64,000 nucleotides of DNA from positions 1-64,000 of the forward strand of contig NZ_JADWDC010000018.1 of assembly GCF_020640915.1 (NCBI RefSeq). The letters run 5' to 3'. The notes under the pieces are model-generated. The model worked only from the letters and a program-made list of their open reading frames with translations. It searched no databases and was not told the origin of the DNA. Source of the stretch: Waterburya agarophytonicola KI4. Lineage in GTDB: Bacteria; Cyanobacteriota; Cyanobacteriia; Cyanobacteriales; Xenococcaceae. The position numbers and the translations under genes are program-made. This document shows, in pieces, positions 29,150-37,817 of this stretch (position 1 is its first letter; each line of letters starts with the position of its first letter).

Positions 29150-29165
29150 CTTCATTGACCTGGAT

Positions 29166-29282
29166 ATGTCTCTAAACTCATCCAGCACTCTGATAGGTAG
29201 TGCCAAAAAATTAGTTGAAGTTGGCTACTTCATTTGCTATCAAGCCAAAAAACACAATAGCCCTAGACCCACCACAGTCTAA
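29166..29282 (+). CDS. Very small ORF between the RHH gene and the primase gene
   Basis: A 38-codon frame begins 17 bases after the RHH gene and reads MSLNSSSTLIGSAKKLVEVGYF. It has no recognisable domain and no strong ribosome-binding site. Position within a co-directional group is the only support. Confidence 0.3.
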   Translation: MSLNSSSTLIGSAKKLVEVGYFICYQAKKHNSPRPTTV

Positions 29283-29327
29283 GGCTACCAATAAATTTAA
29301 AACTACTCGCAGAAGTAGATGACGTAA

Positions 29328-32009
29328 ATGATAAATACTACAACTATTGTAGCACAAGAAAAAGAGAATATTAACACTACTGGTAGTGTTGAGCGTACTA
29401 ATAATAACGCCACCGATAGTGTTGTTAGATTTAAACCAGCTACTAAACCACCTCTTGGTACATATACTCCTGATGTCAAAGATTTAGAACAAGAATGCCT
29501 AAAATTCCTAGACCTAATTGGGTATTCTACAGGTGAAGACTTAGAACCTGATGAAGATGCTAGGTTTGTCGAGTTCTTTGCTAGAGCAATTTACAACAAT
29601 ACTGGTGGTGAAGGTGCTATTAATGAAAAAACGGGTAAAAAATACACAGCACTTAACCTAAATAACAACTTAGGTAGTATGGGATTCCCACTACTTAGGG
29701 AACTCCATAAATACCAGTTGCTTGGTTATGACATATTTTTTGTAGTTAATGGACAAGGGAACAAAGCACGAGAGATTAATTTTGGAAAATGTTTCTACTT
29801 TGAAATAGATAAAGACGAAAATGGTGAAACTATTCCATTGGATAAGCAGTATTCTTATGCTCTTAAGTCAATGGGAGGACGTGAGCCTTCTGTTACCTTG
29901 CATACGGGTGGTAAGTCCTTACACTTTTACTACCGATTAGATAGACCTCTACCTAAAAAAGACTGGAAGCCTTTACAGCGTGATTTGATAGACCATATTG
30001 GTTACTCTGACGATGCCATAAAAGATATTTGCCGAGTGATGCGGTTGCCTGGCTTCCACTACAAAGGAACTGAGAACATAAGCAGTATTTACCAGTACTC
30101 TGACAAGTCTTATAGTTATGAAGAGCTTAGAGAGTTTATTCCTCAGAGCAAAAGCAAGAAAACCACTTCTTCTAAAAGTAGAACAAGGTCTTCTTCCACT
30201 TCTTCTTCTTCTAGTCGAACAAATAAGAGAAAAGGGAAGCCACAATTTCAAATTAACAACGGTGACATTGAGGAGTTTGCTAAGAAAGCCTTGAAGGGTA
30301 CTTACTATGAGATGTGGCAAGGTAGACGTAGTGTAAAAGACGGTGAGCAGAATACTAGTCTCTATCAACTAGTATGTGAAATTGTTGGTAATGTTCAAGC
30401 TACTGCGTACTCCGAAGAAGATGGTTATGCTCTTGCCTTAGAATACATGAACTCTTTTGAGAACTTTAACCCCAACGACCCTTGGACTGAAGAACACCTA
30501 AAAGATATGTGGGAGAGAGAGTCGTCACAGAATAAGGAAGGTTTTTATACTTCTGATAAGGATAGCGGTGATAATTACCCTGGAGATGCTGACATACAAA
30601 AATTTTTTCATGAACAAGGTAGCGGTGGTCAAAACCTAATAATGAAAAATTTACTTGGAATGAATTCAAATGAAATTTTTTCTCTGGATGAGCCTGAACT
30701 TAACAAACTAATTCTTGAAAATGACCTAGAGCCAATTAGACATAACATTCTCACTGGCTGTAATGAAATTTTAGGTGAACCACTGGAAATTCCTGTTGCT
30801 TTAAAGCTTTTTGAGGATAAAACAGACTTATTTATTTCTCAGAATAAATTTGCTAGATTTGTTGCTGGTGAAGCCCACGAGAATAGATACAACCCTGTGG
30901 AAGAAAAACTTTTCCACTGTGTGCTTTCTTTTCTAGGTGAGGAAAAATTGGGCGATATGGATTTTATGAGTTCTTTTCCTACTAGATTCCGAGAAAAACT
31001 CAGCAAGTACTACAATAGAGTTGTTCAAAACTACATTGGTTCTAATAAGAACACTTTTCTCGTCAATACAGACGCTAGACTTTTTGATACTGGTATCACT
31101 AAGGATAAACCAGACTCAATTTCTTTAGGGGAAATTTTTAAACCACTGCCTACTCTTACTTCACTAGAAGAATTCCTCAAAAATGTTTTCAATTCAACTG
31201 ACAACTGGGATATTGACTTTGCTAAGAAATTCTTGATTTCTGCTGTTGCTAGAACACTAGACCCAGGATGTAAAAGTGACGATGTATTTATTATTAGAAG
31301 TAACAAACAAGGGTTATTAAAGTCTACATTCTTCAAGACCCTGGCTTTTGATGACTTTTATACTGTAAAAACTGGTAATGATGTAGTCTCTAAGGATGCT
31401 ATTGAGGGTCTTTATAGAGGATGGATTCATGAAATAGACGAGATTGAGAGAGTTACTCGTACTAGAGAGGCACACGATACCAAGTCTTTCATTTCAAAGA
31501 CTCATGATAATTACCGCGCTCCCTATGAGAAACAGTCCATAAACCGTCCTAGACACTGGGTTTTAGTAGGCACTTCCAATGATGACGTACTCTTCATTGA
31601 TTCAGAAAACCGTAGATACAATGTAGTAACCATAGATAAAACTATTGATATTGAGTATGTAAAGAAATACCGTGAGACAGTTTGGGCTATGGCTACCCTT
31701 GCCTATTTACAAGGTGAAAAGTGGTATTACTCTGAGTCTGAAGAGGGTGCTAGGGTTCGTAAAGAACGTAATGAACAGTATAAAGTAGTTGATGATAACT
31801 TAGCTACCTATGCTGAGATGTTATCCAGTACCAGGGCTATTTCTACTACTGAGTTTATTGATTTAATTGCCTGCCAGCGACCCTTCGATAAAATGAACCA
31901 AGTAAAAGTTGGTAAGTTTTTCAAGGAACTTGGTTGGGACAAAAAAAGAATAACCAAAAATGGGGTTAGAACCTGGGTCTATGTTAAACCAGAAGCTAAT
32001 ATCACCTAA
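29328..32009 (+). CDS. Primase-helicase (AEP/prim-pol plus D5/VirE-like helicase)
   Basis: The 893-aa protein is the element's replication protein. Residues about 60-290 look like a primase-polymerase: FYFEIDKDENG (metal-binding acidic motif, about 157), HTGGKSLHFYYRLD (about 194) and ICRVMRLPGFHYKG (about 235). A Ser/Thr/Lys-rich linker follows (280-310). The C-terminal 300 residues match the VirE/D5-like helicase: GLLKSTFFKTLA as Walker A (about 661; the glycines before Lys are reduced compared with GxxGxGKS), GWIHEIDEIERV as Walker B (about 699), ISKTHDNYRAPY and VLVGTSNDD with NRRYNVV. Such proteins open origins and prime DNA synthesis in satellites and plasmids. A candidate origin lies right after the gene. 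Confidence 0.85.
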   Translation: MINTTTIVAQEKENINTTGSVERTNNNATDSVVRFKPATKPPLGTYTPDVKDLEQECLKFLDLIGYSTGEDLEPDEDARFVEFFARAIYNNTGGEGAINEKTGKKYTALNLNNNLGSMGFPLLRELHKYQLLGYDIFFVVNGQGNKAREINFGKCFYFEIDKDENGETIPLDKQYSYALKSMGGREPSVTLHTGGKSLHFYYRLDRPLPKKDWKPLQRDLIDHIGYSDDAIKDICRVMRLPGFHYKGTENISSIYQYSDKSYSYEELREFIPQSKSKKTTSSKSRTRSSSTSSSSSRTNKRKGKPQFQINNGDIEEFAKKALKGTYYEMWQGRRSVKDGEQNTSLYQLVCEIVGNVQATAYSEEDGYALALEYMNSFENFNPNDPWTEEHLKDMWERESSQNKEGFYTSDKDSGDNYPGDADIQKFFHEQGSGGQNLIMKNLLGMNSNEIFSLDEPELNKLILENDLEPIRHNILTGCNEILGEPLEIPVALKLFEDKTDLFISQNKFARFVAGEAHENRYNPVEEKLFHCVLSFLGEEKLGDMDFMSSFPTRFREKLSKYYNRVVQNYIGSNKNTFLVNTDARLFDTGITKDKPDSISLGEIFKPLPTLTSLEEFLKNVFNSTDNWDIDFAKKFLISAVARTLDPGCKSDDVFIIRSNKQGLLKSTFFKTLAFDDFYTVKTGNDVVSKDAIEGLYRGWIHEIDEIERVTRTREAHDTKSFISKTHDNYRAPYEKQSINRPRHWVLVGTSNDDVLFIDSENRRYNVVTIDKTIDIEYVKKYRETVWAMATLAYLQGEKWYYSESEEGARVRKERNEQYKVVDDNLATYAEMLSSTRAISTTEFIDLIACQRPFDKMNQVKVGKFFKELGWDKKRITKNGVRTWVYVKPEANIT

Positions 32010-32033
32010 CTCCTAATTTAAGAGTATTGCCTA

Positions 32034-32064
32034 AAGTGTCCACCTTTTACTTGGACACTTTTTT
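32034..32064 (+). terminator. Rho-independent terminator of the primase gene
   Basis: AAGTGTCCA (32034-32042) and TGGACACTT (32052-32060) form a 9-bp perfect stem with a 9-base loop, followed by TTTTG. It lies 25 bases after the primase stop codon. The same stem sequence recurs downstream, so this hairpin may also be part of the repeat array described separately. Confidence 0.7.
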
Positions 32065-32419
32065 GTTTTAAATAATCGCTAAAATACTTATGGTGTAAGC
32101 TTTTTAGAGTTTTTGTGTTTTTTAAGTGTCCAGGTTAAAAAAAAAGGTGGACACTTAATGGCAGGCTGTAACTATTGCACAGTATGCTTCGTAGCGATTG
32201 CTGCCCAACTTTTGTCTAGTTTTTCGCAAACAAACTATTTCTCAGCCACTACAGCTACTTCTTACACTACCATTTCTACTACTCTCTCTTAATATATACT
32301 AAATATATTTTGTTTAAGAATGTACCTGGACACTTGGACACTTAACATAAAATCCTTTAATAGATAGGGTTTGAGGGTGTCCAACTTTTAAGATAAAAGA
32401 TAGGCACTAAGTTGGACAC
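32036..32419. repeat. Array of eight TGGACAC heptamers; candidate replication origin
   Basis: TGGACAC or its complement GTGTCCA occurs at 32036, 32052, 32126, 32148, 32327, 32335, 32377 and 32413 (leftmost base of each). Six copies are arranged as three inverted pairs (stems of 9, 11 and 10 bp) and two as a direct tandem with an 8-base period. Between the second and third groups lies an AT-rich stretch with TTAATATATACTAAATATAT (about 32,290-32,309). No gene is visible in 32,010-32,544. Iterons flanking an AT-rich segment next to a primase-helicase gene is the usual origin layout in phage satellites. The pairs could also be only terminators. Confidence 0.6.
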
Positions 32420-32544
32420 CTTTTATATTGAGTGTTTTTTGAGTAGGAAGAGGAGAAGCTAATGGTTTGACAGAAGAAGATTATTTGTAGCGGAGTTAGA
32501 AGAGTACTAAAGACATCCACTAGATTTAAGATTAGTGATGAAAA

Positions 32545-33105
32545 TTACCTATTGCTCATAGCATCTTGCTGATACTTGTAAAAAAGCTCGTATTCTCTAA
32601 GACAATTTTCACCTGACATTCCAACTTCACAAGCATCTACTGCTCTAGCTCCTTGTTCTGATGCTTTTTTTAGGTAGTATTGGTTATAACCTTTCTCCTT
32701 TAGTAATAGGAGTCCTGTAGCTTTCCAAGCGAGGTCTGTGTGTATCTTCGTGGATATCTCCAGAGTTACGCGATTGTACTTAGCTCTCTTCCTTTTCTCT
32801 TCCCTTTTTGATGCCTCTTTAGCTTTTATTTCTTGGCGAATTCTTTTTCTCTCAGCAGCTTTATCTGCTTTTGCTTGCTCTCTTGCTCTTTCACTTTCCT
32901 CGACTACTTTGGCTACTCGTTCAATATCTCTTATTATTGCTTCTTCTTTTGTTTCTTCTGTTCTTTGGGAAGCCAATTGACGTGCTTGTTGTCTGTACTC
33001 TTCTGAGCTTTTATTTGCAGCGTTAATTCCGTAAGCTATTGCTGCGCCTGACATTGCTACAATACCGAAGGATGCGAGTAAATTTGTTTTTAATTTTTTA
33101 TTCAT
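32545..33105 (-). CDS. Unknown protein with N-terminal membrane helix and long charged coiled coil
   Basis: The 186-aa protein starts MNKKLKTNLLASFGIVAMSGAAIAYGI, a membrane anchor or signal peptide. Residues about 30-115 are almost entirely Glu, Lys, Arg, Ala and Gln and should form a coiled coil. The C-terminal 70 residues are more globular with two cysteines (DACEVGMSGENCLREYE), perhaps a disulfide outside the membrane. I do not recognise the family. It is transcribed against the primase gene and divergent from the small-gene cluster that starts at 33,419. A role at the envelope (for example superinfection control) is possible but not shown. Confidence 0.6.
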   Translation of the reverse strand: MNKKLKTNLLASFGIVAMSGAAIAYGINAANKSSEEYRQQARQLASQRTEETKEEAIIRDIERVAKVVEESERAREQAKADKAAERKRIRQEIKAKEASKREEKRKRAKYNRVTLEISTKIHTDLAWKATGLLLLKEKGYNQYYLKKASEQGARAVDACEVGMSGENCLREYELFYKYQQDAMSNR

Positions 33106-33418
33106 TTCTTTAGCTCATTTGCTTGTTAAGTCTCTATTTTGCTCTTGTTGAACTACATCCTTAGTGACTTCACACCCGCCCCTTATTGGTTATTCCTATG
33201 GTAAGAACCTTGTGGAGTCCATAACCGTGATGCAAAACACAGGGGGGAAGTGAGGTAAAGAACTTGGAGACTTTGTAGAAAGAGTATAGGTAATGACTGT
33301 TATTTACATAAACACTGCAACTCTAGAACGTCATCACTAAAAATTCTAGGATAGCTCTCATTGGGTGATTCCTAGAATGAACACCCAAAAAAAAAGTAGT
33401 AATAATTGGAGATATCAA
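33106..33418. promoter_or_regulatory. Divergent intergenic region inside the element
   Basis: This 313-base stretch separates the minus-strand coiled-coil gene from the plus-strand small-gene cluster and must hold promoters for both. It contains a short inverted similarity, CTAGAA/TTCTAG (about 33,322-33,378), but no motif that I can identify. No gene is seen. Confidence 0.4.
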
Positions 33419-33577
33419 ATGTCAATAAATACAATAGATAAACCTACTACTATCAATACATTCAACCCAAATGACCTAACCATAAAGAATTTGCCTCATG
33501 GTGGTTATGTCATCGAGGAGTATGCCACAGAAGATGTACTTGAATTAATCATGTCAATCATCAAACGAGATTGTTAG
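33419..33577 (+). CDS. Small unknown protein of the element
   Basis: The 52-aa protein begins MSINTIDKPTTINTF. The start is decided by a GGAG seven bases upstream of ATG 33419; a longer frame from 33365 has no such site. The C-terminal half (HGGYVIEEYATEDVLELIMSII) should be a strand and a helix. No family is recognised. It is the first of about five co-directional small genes. Confidence 0.55.
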   Translation: MSINTIDKPTTINTFNPNDLTIKNLPHGGYVIEEYATEDVLELIMSIIKRDC

Positions 33578-33618
33578 ACGCTCATTTCTTAAGTGACTAT
33601 AAGAAATGGACTGTCACA

Positions 33619-33855
33619 ATGAGTAAAAGAAGAAGGAAAGCATTACCAATAACTATTTATTTGGAGACTTGGTTAAAGGTAATGGCACGTAAAAAAGGTG
33701 AAGAAAAGGGATTAACTTTAAGTAGTTACATTAGAGAGTTAATTAGAAAAGATTTAGACTTATCTAAAGACTATGACCCTATGAAAATTATTGTTCGTCA
33801 ATTAGAAAATGGTACTAAACTTTACGATGTGGAGTTCGCTAGAGATGAGAAGTAG
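33619..33855 (+). CDS. Ribbon-helix-helix-like protein
   Basis: The 78-aa protein has KALPITIYLETWLKVMARKKGEEKGLTLSSYIRELIRKDL: one strand followed by two helices with SSYIREL, the usual second helix of CopG/Arc proteins. A start at ATG 33619 (MSKRRRK) is preferred over 33571 because the extra residues are unlike the family. Its stop overlaps the next gene by 11 bases, implying coupled translation. Likely a transcriptional regulator of the element. Confidence 0.65.
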   Translation: MSKRRRKALPITIYLETWLKVMARKKGEEKGLTLSSYIRELIRKDLDLSKDYDPMKIIVRQLENGTKLYDVEFARDEK

Positions 33856-34225
33856 TGCTATCTACGTAGCTGACACTAGGGTAACTCCATTTTCTAATTT
33901 GTTAGAGCGTTGTATCCAGGGTACTCCCGAAGAGCAGGATAGACCTATGGTGGTGACTGGCATGGTTGAAAACTCTGGGAGTCAGGGAACTACATTCAGC
34001 CATATCCTCATGCTGAACATCTTGCAACCTGATAGAAGCTGGAAATTTTTCCTGTTTGGAATGAACACAGGCAATAGTTTTGATTATCGCCTAATAAACC
34101 AATTTCAAAAAAAGAGTAGAAAATGGTTGTCACTAAGATTTGACAAGAAATGGCTTAGATTCAACTTAATTGATGATGATATTGATGTCCTAGAGGATTT
34201 TAATCGCTATAGGAGTAGTATCTAA
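33845..34225 (+). CDS. Unknown protein of the element
   Basis: The 126-aa protein starts MRSSAIYVADTRVTPFSNLLE at ATG 33845, inside the end of the preceding gene, and its TAA stop shares one base with the next ATG (TAATG at 34223-34227). These overlaps indicate a tightly coupled operon. The sequence has no recognisable domain; the last third is basic and aromatic followed by an acidic stretch (NLIDDDIDVLEDF). Confidence 0.6.
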   Translation: MRSSAIYVADTRVTPFSNLLERCIQGTPEEQDRPMVVTGMVENSGSQGTTFSHILMLNILQPDRSWKFFLFGMNTGNSFDYRLINQFQKKSRKWLSLRFDKKWLRFNLIDDDIDVLEDFNRYRSSI

Positions 34226-34779
34226 TGTTAACTCAAATTGAAACCAGCAACTATCTTTTTTGCCATAATTCCTTACTGAGTAATACCGTAATAGACGTTG
34301 CCTTAGAACTAGAAAAGGAATACTCAGGAAGAATCATTGATTACAAGGTAAGATTGGGAAATATCCATATAATCAATGATTCATTGGAAGATACCATCGT
34401 ATCTAACTTTAAGAGTCGGCTTGTGGCTAGGATTCTCAAGAGAGATTATTTTCAAGACGGAATACTACTAATCTCTAACCGCGAGACTGCTAAACATATT
34501 ATCCAAAAAAACAATGGTGCATTCAGGGATAAGGTACTGGCACTTCAGGAGAAAAATGAATGGTACACACTAGCTGGTAGGAATAAATTAGAGTATCTAC
34601 TTCAAAAGTGTGAGTTATCGAAAGCAGATAGAGCCAAAATAACTGCTTTCATTAAGCTAGAAGGTTTTCAATTTAAAGCACTAATAGGCTTAAGTCATAT
34701 TCTTCCTTGGTTCATTTCCAGAATGAACAATAATGCTGCTTATGGGGAAATGCTTAAGAAACAACCTCGTTGGTTTTAA
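34225..34779 (+). CDS. Unknown protein of the element
   Basis: The 184-aa protein reads MLTQIETSNYLFCHNSLLSN and is soluble, mixed alpha/beta in appearance, with a lysine-rich C-terminus. It is translationally coupled to the gene before it (TAATG). I do not recognise it. By position in a satellite-like element it could be an accessory or helper-interference gene; this is speculation from context. Confidence 0.6.
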   Translation: MLTQIETSNYLFCHNSLLSNTVIDVALELEKEYSGRIIDYKVRLGNIHIINDSLEDTIVSNFKSRLVARILKRDYFQDGILLISNRETAKHIIQKNNGAFRDKVLALQEKNEWYTLAGRNKLEYLLQKCELSKADRAKITAFIKLEGFQFKALIGLSHILPWFISRMNNNAAYGEMLKKQPRWF

Positions 34780-34837
34780 CACTCAAACCTTCTATGAACA
34801 CATCAGGACAAACTTATTTAAGTATTTAATTAAACTC

Positions 34838-35011
34838 ATGATACATCGGAACAGTATTCGCCAGGCTAGGCTAAATGGAGCTAAGGCTAGAAAGAAGAAG
34901 AAAAATGTTTCAAAGGTAACTATTTACGAAGAAATTAACAGACCTGGTAGTATGCCTGCCAAGCACCTACGTTCATTTCGAGCATTAGACCGTTACCGCA
35001 AACCCCGATAA
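34838..35011 (+). CDS. Small basic unknown protein
   Basis: The C-terminal 57 codons (MIHRNSIRQARLNGAKARKKKKN...) are strongly basic and suggest nucleic-acid binding. The frame is open further upstream to ATG 34733, which would overlap the preceding gene by 47 bases; the true start is uncertain. It ends 58 bases from the convergent terminase gene. Confidence 0.4.
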   Translation: MIHRNSIRQARLNGAKARKKKKNVSKVTIYEEINRPGSMPAKHLRSFRALDRYRKPR

Positions 35012-35069
35012 GTTTTTGTTGCAAGGTTGTTGCTTGGTGCAATAAATATTAATAGCATGCATCAGTACA

Positions 35070-36545
35070 TCAAAGTCCGTACTTGGAAATCCCTTGGCAT
35101 AACATAGCAAGGCTCATGGGGATGTCGTCATTAACACTAGAGCTACCATCTATCTTAAAGTTCAGAAATTCTCTGGTGAATTGCTTATAACCTTTCATTC
35201 CCGACCATACTTTCAATTTACCAGTCTCGGCTAAGAATCGAATCCTTGATAGAAGCTCTACCTTGTTGTTACGAGTGGTGTTGATGCCCTCAGTCTCAGG
35301 TACTAGGTTATTACGGATAATTTCATCAAGATAGATACAACCCATAGAGTTCTTCTCAATCCCAATGTAAAAGGGTTCTTCATGTAGTCCTATCACTTCA
35401 CCAATGGAGAACATGGCAAGCTCTAGAGTACCTTTGTTCATCCTCAACATATCGTGAAGGACATAATAAGTATTGTTGGTTATTGCGTTATAGCATTGGC
35501 TAACAATCGTCAGTACCATGTAATCATTGCCCGTTAAACCTGAGCAATCTAGACCATAGAATTTTAGCCCATAATCAATATCAGATGGTAATTCATCAAT
35601 CAGCATACTGTTTAGAACATCAGCTTTAAAGAAGACTTCCGAGCTACTTGTAAAAGACAAATTAAATTCTCTTTGGATAGTCTCATCATCTAAACTAAGT
35701 TGTTGTTTCATAGTGCCAAGAAACCCTAGTTCAGATTCTTGCTCTACTTTTAGGCATCTAGGGTTAGCCCTCCAATGGAGATACACCGAACCCCATCCTG
35801 TGTTGTTGTTGAAAAATGTTATAAATGGTGTTTCTTGCTGATTGACTATCCTTGTACTTAACTCTTCAGGGTCTTCTGGTGTATGTTGCTGGAGTAGCTT
35901 ACAATGCCAGTCTTCCTTAGTATTTGGTGTAGAGATAGCCCAGAACCTACCATTAGTAGTTGTCAGGGTAGGAGCAGCAGCAGCATAGATAGCCTCCATA
36001 TTAGGATTAAAGGCTATTTCATCACCTACTAGAATATCTACCGAATACCCACGTAAGGCATCGACAGAAGAAGGTCTGAAGATTAGCTGACCACCATTCT
36101 GAACTCTTATGTTGAGTAAGGACTGACTTTCTAATCTAATGTATCCAGCGTTTTCGATGTCAGTGAGAATGTCCCTGATGTCCTGAGCCACTTTTGAAGC
36201 ATCGCGTTGACTAAGGCTAATCCAAGCCCCAACAAATCCATTCTTAGTACAGGCTAGATAAGCCAGTATTATGCTTGTAAGCGTGGTGATGGCTAATTGT
36301 CTACCCTTGTTAATTACCGCGCCTCTGAGAGAATCCTGAAGCAAGTAATCAGTAAGCTCTATCTGGTAGTCAAAAATCACCTCTGAGAACTTAACTTTGC
36401 TAGAACCTGCTTTAATATAAACTAAATCACAGAACCCTAGAAATGTGTCAGGGAGACGCTTCAAACCATCAGAAGTCTTATTGAGTAATGCTTCTTTTTC
36501 TCGAAGTAGTTTAACCAGCCTGGATTGTTGAGCTAAACTAGGCAT
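35070..36545 (-). CDS. Terminase large subunit-like ATPase/nuclease
   Basis: The protein (491 aa from ATG 36545) has a terminase ATPase core: NKGRQLAITT as an adenine/P-loop region (about residue 80-90), VDILVGDEIAF as Walker B with catalytic Glu (about 173), and WAISTPN as the coupling motif. The C-terminal nuclease has acidic residues in FYGLDCSGLTGNDYM, YIGIEKNSMG and DDIPMSLAM, the RNase H-like pattern. The P-loop lacks the usual GKT lysine, but a lysine just before GRQ could serve, as in other deviant terminases. Length is normal. The start overlaps the previous stop by 8 bases. It would package DNA into phage heads, although the element encodes no head. Confidence 0.8.
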   Translation of the reverse strand: MPSLAQQSRLVKLLREKEALLNKTSDGLKRLPDTFLGFCDLVYIKAGSSKVKFSEVIFDYQIELTDYLLQDSLRGAVINKGRQLAITTLTSIILAYLACTKNGFVGAWISLSQRDASKVAQDIRDILTDIENAGYIRLESQSLLNIRVQNGGQLIFRPSSVDALRGYSVDILVGDEIAFNPNMEAIYAAAAPTLTTTNGRFWAISTPNTKEDWHCKLLQQHTPEDPEELSTRIVNQQETPFITFFNNNTGWGSVYLHWRANPRCLKVEQESELGFLGTMKQQLSLDDETIQREFNLSFTSSSEVFFKADVLNSMLIDELPSDIDYGLKFYGLDCSGLTGNDYMVLTIVSQCYNAITNNTYYVLHDMLRMNKGTLELAMFSIGEVIGLHEEPFYIGIEKNSMGCIYLDEIIRNNLVPETEGINTTRNNKVELLSRIRFLAETGKLKVWSGMKGYKQFTREFLNFKIDGSSSVNDDIPMSLAMLCQGISKYGL

Positions 36546-36966
36546 GTGAATCACCTCTACGTACAAGTGATTCAAGACGGGTAATAGCTTCCTGATATTC
36601 TGAGGTGGCTTGGGCTTGAGTTACTGCTTGACAATGCGCTAGTGCTGCTTTGGCTGCTGAAATCCGTTCATGTGATTTTTCTGCTGAATCTGCTAACTCA
36701 AACAAGACTCTTAGAGCCTGAGTCTCATACTGATTCACCATTTTTATTACTTTACTTCTAGAAATTCTAGAGCTATCTCTGATGGTATCGAACCAGTCTT
36801 TAGAGAAATCCTTATACTCTTGACTTATTAACACATCCCGTAAATCGGTAATGGTGATATCTAACGTCTTAGCCATATCATAAGGGTTGATGGCTTTGCT
36901 TCTCATCTCAAACACTTCTGATAGAAATGCTTGGTCTAGTAATTTTTCCTTAATTGTTTTCTTCAT
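36538..36966 (-). CDS. Probable terminase small subunit
   Basis: The 142-aa, mostly helical protein lies immediately upstream of the terminase large subunit and overlaps it by 8 bases. The N-terminal half (INPYDMAKTLDITITDLRDVLI) resembles a helix-turn-helix, as in small terminases that recognise the packaging site. The C-terminal half (RVLFELADSAEKSHERISAAKAAL) would be an oligomerisation helix. Assignment rests on position and shape, not on a recognised motif. Confidence 0.55.
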   Translation of the reverse strand: MKKTIKEKLLDQAFLSEVFEMRSKAINPYDMAKTLDITITDLRDVLISQEYKDFSKDWFDTIRDSSRISRSKVIKMVNQYETQALRVLFELADSAEKSHERISAAKAALAHCQAVTQAQATSEYQEAITRLESLVRRGDSHA

Positions 36967-36984
36967 TTAACAAACTCCTATTAA

Positions 36985-37254
36985 TCAAACTAACGTTTTT
37001 CTATATATACTTACTTGTCTATGTAGACTGCTTTTTGGTACTTCTAATAGCTTCCCCACTTCTCTAACTGAAAAACCTTCTCTCAGTAATTTGTCTGCTT
37101 TAATTACCGTTTCTACTGGTACTTTATTTCTGTACTTACTAGGCGGAATATTCCTGGTTAGCCTATCCCTTAGCGTTGTCCAAGGCATACCCATTTCTAT
37201 TGCCAATGCCCTGATTGACCGCTCTGTTCTAATTAACACATCAAAGTAATTCAT
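36985..37254 (-). CDS. Helix-turn-helix DNA-binding protein
   Basis: The 89-aa protein has two HTH-like segments: IRALAIEMGMPWTTLRDRL near the N-terminus and FSVREVGKLLEVPKSSLHRQV near the C-terminus. It is 18 bases upstream of the probable small terminase gene, in the same direction. An AGGAGG directly abuts the ATG at 37254 with no spacing, so the start might be the GTG five codons later. It may regulate the terminase operon or assist packaging-site recognition. Confidence 0.65.
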   Translation of the reverse strand: MNYFDVLIRTERSIRALAIEMGMPWTTLRDRLTRNIPPSKYRNKVPVETVIKADKLLREGFSVREVGKLLEVPKSSLHRQVSIYRKTLV

Positions 37255-37706
37255 CCTCCTAAGTCCTTGCTACGCCTACTTTCTATATATGGTGGGCGTT
37301 AAGGGACACTCAATTTAGGTTCAGAGGGTCAATTTTTATATTCTGAGTCCCCATTAATTTAACTAACCGCTTTCTGATTAGGAAAATATTAAATTTGCAT
37401 TTTTAGGAGTAATTTGCAGAAGGAGCAGATTAGAGTAAAACTGTACGAGGGTAGGGGGGTCTATCCACCGATGTAAATTTAACCAGTTGATAAATAATCA
37501 GTCTATTCTGTATAGCTTCGGAGAGGCGAACAGATAATTATTCTGTGAAGAATCATTTGTTAGTTCTGATTGCAGATATCACCATAGGCACAAGAAAAGC
37601 ACCACCTTGATAGATAATGCTCATTAAAACTCAAATATTCACGCTCATTAATAAAAAATGAACCACCTGAACCACCTAAACTCTCTAGTCTAAGTAGTAG
37701 GTTTTA
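37255..37706. promoter_or_regulatory. Gene-free region upstream of the HTH-terminase operon
   Basis: About 450 bases with no convincing gene. It should contain the promoter of the HTH-terminase operon reading to the left. A direct repeat of GAACCACCT (about 37,660-37,678) and several GGTTCAG/CTGAACC-like words are visible. A packaging (pac/cos) site or an RNA gene could lie here, but nothing specific can be identified. Confidence 0.35.
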
Positions 37707-37817
37707 TTAACCTTTTTGTTTTGCTAGTTTTAATAGCTGTTCTTCAGAATAATTCACTTCTGACATGAGTTTTACTCTAGAAGAAATAGCTAAACTAGCT
37801 GTCTCAACTTTTTTCAT
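37707..37817 (-). CDS. Small unknown protein with strong ribosome-binding site
   Basis: From ATG 37815-37817 the 36-aa frame reads MKKVETASLAISSRVKLMSE and ends KLAKQKG. GGAGGT lies nine bases upstream, an excellent Shine-Dalgarno, which decides this start over a longer frame from 37898. The product is a short basic/amphipathic peptide of unknown function. Confidence 0.5.
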   Translation of the reverse strand: MKKVETASLAISSRVKLMSEVNYSEEQLLKLAKQKG

